A DNA stretch of 16,700 nucleotides. Origin: Sulfurimonas sp. GTDB lineage: Bacteria; Campylobacterota; Campylobacteria; Campylobacterales; Sulfurimonadaceae. Made by a program: the position numbers and the translations under genes. Under the pieces are notes generated by a model that was given only the letters and a program-made list of their open reading frames with translations, ran no database searches and had not been told where the DNA came from. The stretch's first letter is position 1. Every line of letters starts with the position of its first letter. This document shows positions 15,940 through 16,700 of the stretch, piece by piece. The stretch covers positions 1 to 16,700 of the forward strand of contig JALUKS010000015.1 of assembly GCA_027056465.1 (NCBI GenBank), given 5' to 3'.

Positions 15940-16356
15940 TTATAAATAGATAAGCTGAGAGAGTAGGATGATGATAACTACTAGAGAAAAAGGGAAAAGG
16001 TGAGATTTGAAGAGCCAAGGGTTTATGCCAAAAAGCTTCTGATTAATCCCACGAAAACCTAACCAAAGTCCTAGAAAAGCTTTGATACTTAATGCAATTT
16101 GGAAACTACTCATACCCTCTTTACCTATCTCACCAAACACCTGAGAAAAGAGGTAAAGTCCACTTACAACTGCGACCATAAGAGCATAAGGTACAACTTT
16201 ACGAACATGCATCATGATGGCTTCACGAGCTTTTGTATGCTCCTCTTCACTGAGAGTCTGTTGCATCTTAGAGAGGAAGAGAATATCTACAAAGAGAAAT
16301 CCTCCGTAGATAAACACAGAGTAGATGTGGATAGTGTGAACAAGTGCATAGAGCAT
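15940..16356 (-). CDS. Small four-helix membrane protein of unknown function
   Basis: A 138-residue protein with four predicted membrane helices (about 3-28, 54-74, 84-100 and 119-137). Helix 1 carries His7 and His10, and helix 3 carries Lys92. The size, helix count and histidines in the first helix vaguely recall the CopD/HemJ group of small membrane proteins that bind copper or haem, but no diagnostic motif settles this. Its ATG overlaps the gatA stop by one base (TAATG), so it is translated with gatA, although a shared function with tRNA amidation is not obvious. The coding status is supported by the tight coupling and coherent membrane topology; the function is not recognised. Confidence 0.75.
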   Translation of the reverse strand: MLYALVHTIHIYSVFIYGGFLFVDILFLSKMQQTLSEEEHTKAREAIMMHVRKVVPYALMVAVVSGLYLFSQVFGEIGKEGMSSFQIALSIKAFLGLWLGFRGINQKLFGINPWLFKSHLFPFSLVVIIILLSQLIYL

Positions 16357-16700
16357 TAGGCTTTATATCCTATCTCTCGTTCTAGTGAAAGAGAACCATC
16401 AAAAAGAGTCTGCTCATCAAACGCAGGAGCTATAAGCTGTAGACCTACAGGCATACCATCAGCATTTTTCATGATAGGTAGAGAGAGGGCAGGGAGACCT
16501 GCAAGGTTTACTGAGATAGAGTAGATGTCACTCAGATACATATCCATAGGCTTTGATAACTCTCCAAATTTAGGGGCAACATTTGGTGCGATAGGGGAGA
16601 GAATGAGATCAACTTCTTCAAAAATCTTCGCATAAGCATCTTTGATGATGTGGCGAGTTTTTTGTGCTTTTACATAGTAAGCTTCATAATAACCACTAGA
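16356..16700 (-). CDS. gatA: Aspartyl/glutamyl-tRNA(Asn/Gln) amidotransferase subunit A, C-terminal part
   Basis: The reading frame stays open from the right edge (16700) to the stop at 16356, giving 114 residues; the N-terminal part lies outside. The protein reads SSGYYEAYYVKAQKTR, then VDLILSPIAPNVAPKFGE, then MYLSDIYSISVNLAGLPALS and MPVGLQLIAP, all typical of the C-terminal third of GatA in the amidase-signature family. GatA supplies ammonia from glutamine to convert Glu-tRNA(Gln) or Asp-tRNA(Asn) within GatCAB, the usual route in Campylobacterota. The catalytic Ser-Ser-Lys residues lie upstream of the window. The full gene should start beyond 16700; the ATG at 16547 is internal. Confidence 0.93.
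   Translation of the reverse strand, partial: SSGYYEAYYVKAQKTRHIIKDAYAKIFEEVDLILSPIAPNVAPKFGELSKPMDMYLSDIYSISVNLAGLPALSLPIMKNADGMPVGLQLIAPAFDEQTLFDGSLSLEREIGYKA

Noticed and set aside
15915..15966. Possible bidirectional terminator between crcB and the convergent gene
   Set aside because: CTACTCT and AGAGTAG can form a 7-bp stem, but the loop is 38 bases, the arms lie in coding sequence and no T-run follows, so it is not convincing.
16099..16359. Plus-strand open frame of 86 codons
   Set aside because: Antisense shadow of the membrane-protein gene at 15940-16356, with low-complexity, unprotein-like composition and no ribosome site.

Overview
The window looks like part of a low-GC chromosome from the Campylobacterota (the Sulfurimonas/Sulfurovum/Arcobacter side of the former epsilonproteobacteria). 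Three things point there: strongly AT-rich DNA, histidine kinases with the IAHQWRQPL-type H-box common in that group, and extended -10 promoters without a clear -35. The genus is an inference; no rRNA or other decisive marker is present.

Region 1 (1-13197, all minus strand) is a dense sensory block of nine genes with gaps of 50 bp or less and one 4-bp overlap, so it is probably one long operon read from about 13230 leftwards. In transcription order it encodes: a double-receiver, double-PAS HD-GYP phosphodiesterase; a soluble Aer/CetB-like PAS protein; a chemoreceptor without a periplasmic sensor but with a C-terminal zinc-binding CZB domain; a NIT-domain chemoreceptor; a NIT-PAS histidine kinase; a receiver-GGDEF diguanylate cyclase; a receiver-GGDQF-EAL protein; a histidine kinase with a periplasmic solute-binding domain; and the start of a third NIT-domain protein cut by the window edge. 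The block links periplasmic small-ligand sensing (possibly nitrate/nitrite), cytoplasmic redox sensing and solute sensing to two outputs, chemotaxis and c-di-GMP. It holds a likely c-di-GMP maker and two likely degraders, each with receivers that the two local kinases could phosphorylate.

Region 2 (13198-15071, plus strand) starts at a divergent promoter region. It holds a tightly coupled three-gene operon: a Tat-exported transglutaminase-like protein, a MerT-like membrane protein and a MerP-like periplasmic heavy-metal-binding protein. No mercuric reductase or merR lies beside it, so a mercury-resistance role should not be assumed.

Region 3 (15072-15924, plus strand) has an extended -10 promoter next to an AT-rich dyad, followed by a DUF190 protein and the fluoride channel CrcB/FluC, overlapping by 4 bp.

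Region 4 (15940-16700, minus strand) is the 3' end of gatA (aspartyl/glutamyl-tRNA amidotransferase subunit A), overlapping by 1 bp a small four-helix membrane protein of unknown function. It converges on crcB. No tRNA, rRNA, CRISPR array, insertion sequence or gene-free stretch over 300 bp was seen.
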